From NCBI GenBank assembly GCA_017613595.1, contig JAGADM010000126.1, forward strand, positions 1 to 6,726: a stretch of DNA of 6,726 bases. Reading direction: 5' to 3'. A model generated the notes under the pieces. That model was not told the DNA's origin and made no database searches. It saw nothing but the letters and a program-made list of their open reading frames with translations. The translations under genes and the position numbers were made by a program. This document shows, piece by piece, positions 6,396-6,726 of the stretch (positions within the stretch are counted from its first letter, which is position 1; every line of letters starts with the position of its first letter). The stretch comes from Lachnospiraceae bacterium. GTDB taxonomy: Bacteria > Bacillota_A > Clostridia > Lachnospirales > Lachnospiraceae.

Positions 6396-6441
6396 TTTTC
6401 CGTAAAAGGAACGAAGAGCCCCACGGAAAGACTGGTTTTTT
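6396..6441 (+). terminator. Weak terminator candidate after rpoD
   Basis: TTTTCCGT (6396-6403) pairs with ACGGAAAG (6423-6430): 7 Watson-Crick pairs plus a G-T pair, with a 19-nt loop. A T6 run follows after five bases (6436-6441). The stem is AT-rich and the gap to the T-run is long, so efficiency may be low. The same half-site sequence appears in the rpoD promoter, so it may instead be a protein site. Confidence 0.4.
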
Positions 6442-6454
6442 GCGAATTTTCCAC

Positions 6455-6484
6455 TTGACAACAGGGAATATGTTTTTGTATACT
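6455..6484 (+). promoter_or_regulatory. Sigma-A promoter of rpsL (str operon)
   Basis: A perfect TTGACA at 6455-6460, an 18-bp spacer, and TATACT at 6479-6484 (five of six consensus bases). T- and A-rich sequence at 6436-6450 sits where an UP element would be. The predicted start is near 6491, giving a leader of about 115 nt before rpsL. Confidence 0.82.
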
Positions 6485-6546
6485 GTATTTTGCGCGCTTT
6501 GGCGTTACTTGTGATGCCGTGAGCAAGCGAAATACAGTATTTTTTT
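6480..6546 (+). terminator. Long hairpin with T-tract overlapping the rpsL -10
   Basis: ATACTGTATTT (6480-6490) pairs perfectly with AAATACAGTAT (6530-6540), then CGCTT (6495-6499) pairs with AAGCG (6525-6529), and an inner GGCGT/ATGCC stem lies at 6501-6505/6514-6518. Seven T residues (6540-6546) follow directly. For transcripts reading through from rpoD this is a good intrinsic terminator. Transcripts from the rpsL promoter begin inside the left arm and would lack most of the outer stem. Confidence 0.65.
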
Positions 6547-6568
6547 CTGTATCCTGCAACCACAGAAA

Positions 6569-6600
6569 GGGACTCCGGTCCCGATAAATCTGATAGGAGG
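6569..6600 (+). promoter_or_regulatory. Small hairpin and Shine-Dalgarno before rpsL
   Basis: GGGAC-TCCG-GTCCC (6569-6582) forms a 5-bp stem with a tetraloop. Twelve bases further on is AGGAGG (6595-6600), seven bases before the rpsL ATG. The Shine-Dalgarno is unpaired in this fold. The hairpin may protect or position the ribosome site, or may be a protein-binding leader element. I do not recognise a known ribosomal-protein leader family. Confidence 0.55.
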
Positions 6601-6607
6601 TAAAAGA

Positions 6608-6726
6608 ATGCCTACATTTAACCAGTTGGTAAGAAAAGGTCGCGAGACGTTCGCGAAGAAGTCTACCGCTCCTGCTTTGCAGAAGGGCTTCAACTCTCTC
6701 AGAAAGAAGTCAACGGATGCATCTTC
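6608..6726 (+). CDS. rpsL: 30S ribosomal protein S12 (N-terminal part, cut by window end)
   Basis: The first 39 complete codons of S12 are present. The N-terminus [13 protein letters not shown], then [16 protein letters not shown], is the conserved S12 opening of the Firmicute type. S12 sits at the decoding centre of the small ribosomal subunit. The start is set by AGGAGG seven bases upstream. The sites of streptomycin-resistance substitutions lie beyond the window. rpsL normally opens the str operon (rpsG, fusA, tuf), probably the case here, but those genes are not visible. Confidence 0.97.
   Translation, partial: MPTFNQLVRKGRETFAKKSTAPALQKGFNSLRKKSTDAS

Noticed and set aside
5569..6396. 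Minus-strand open frame of 275 codons
   Set aside because: Antisense shadow of rpoD; no Shine-Dalgarno and no family resemblance.

Overview
The window looks like chromosomal DNA from a low-to-moderate GC Firmicute, most likely a member of the Clostridia (Lachnospiraceae or a relative). The evidence is a short primary sigma factor (369 residues with a reduced region 1.1), an S12 N-terminus of the Firmicute type, strong AGGAGG Shine-Dalgarno sites with 5-7 nt spacing, sigma-A type promoters and a surface protein with Listeria-Bacteroides (InlB B-type) repeats. The family-level placement is inference; no rRNA is present to confirm it.

Layout. The left three quarters (1-5024) are a minus-strand operon of three genes, read right to left. 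First comes a membrane-bound class III nucleotide cyclase with an extracytoplasmic CHASE2 sensor domain (5024-3177). Next is a TIM-barrel metalloenzyme of the sugar phosphate isomerase / AP endonuclease 2 superfamily (3180-2392), whose start overlaps the cyclase stop as ATGA. Last, after a 65-nt gap with its own strong ribosome site, is a very large membrane-anchored FecR-domain protein (2326 to beyond base 1). It carries a low-complexity stalk (DPNTDP repeats, an Asn/Gln/Gly stretch, TGEQ/TGDN repeats) and at least four InlB-like repeats. The right quarter holds plus-strand housekeeping genes: rpoD, complete at 5263-6372, and the start of rpsL (6608 onward, cut by the window end).

Intergenic regions. 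The divergent region 5025-5262 holds a near-consensus extended -10 promoter for rpoD, a weaker promoter candidate for the cyclase operon, and two palindromic TTTTCCG/CGGAAAA boxes bracketing the rpoD -35. The region 6373-6607 holds a rpoD terminator candidate, a clear rpsL promoter, and a long hairpin plus T-tract whose left arm overlaps the rpsL -10. A 15-nt element (14/15 identical) is shared by the two intergenic regions.

How the parts may work together. The cyclase has every catalytic residue needed for adenylate cyclase activity of the class IIIb type. The FecR protein and the CHASE2 domain would both lie outside the membrane, so the operon reads as a candidate sensing module in which an extracellular FecR/InlB protein and CHASE2 control cytoplasmic cyclic nucleotide synthesis. 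That link, and the role of the TIM-barrel enzyme in it, are inferences from operon structure. The rpoD-rpsL adjacency is itself unusual, since rpsL normally follows rpoBC and rpoD normally follows dnaG.
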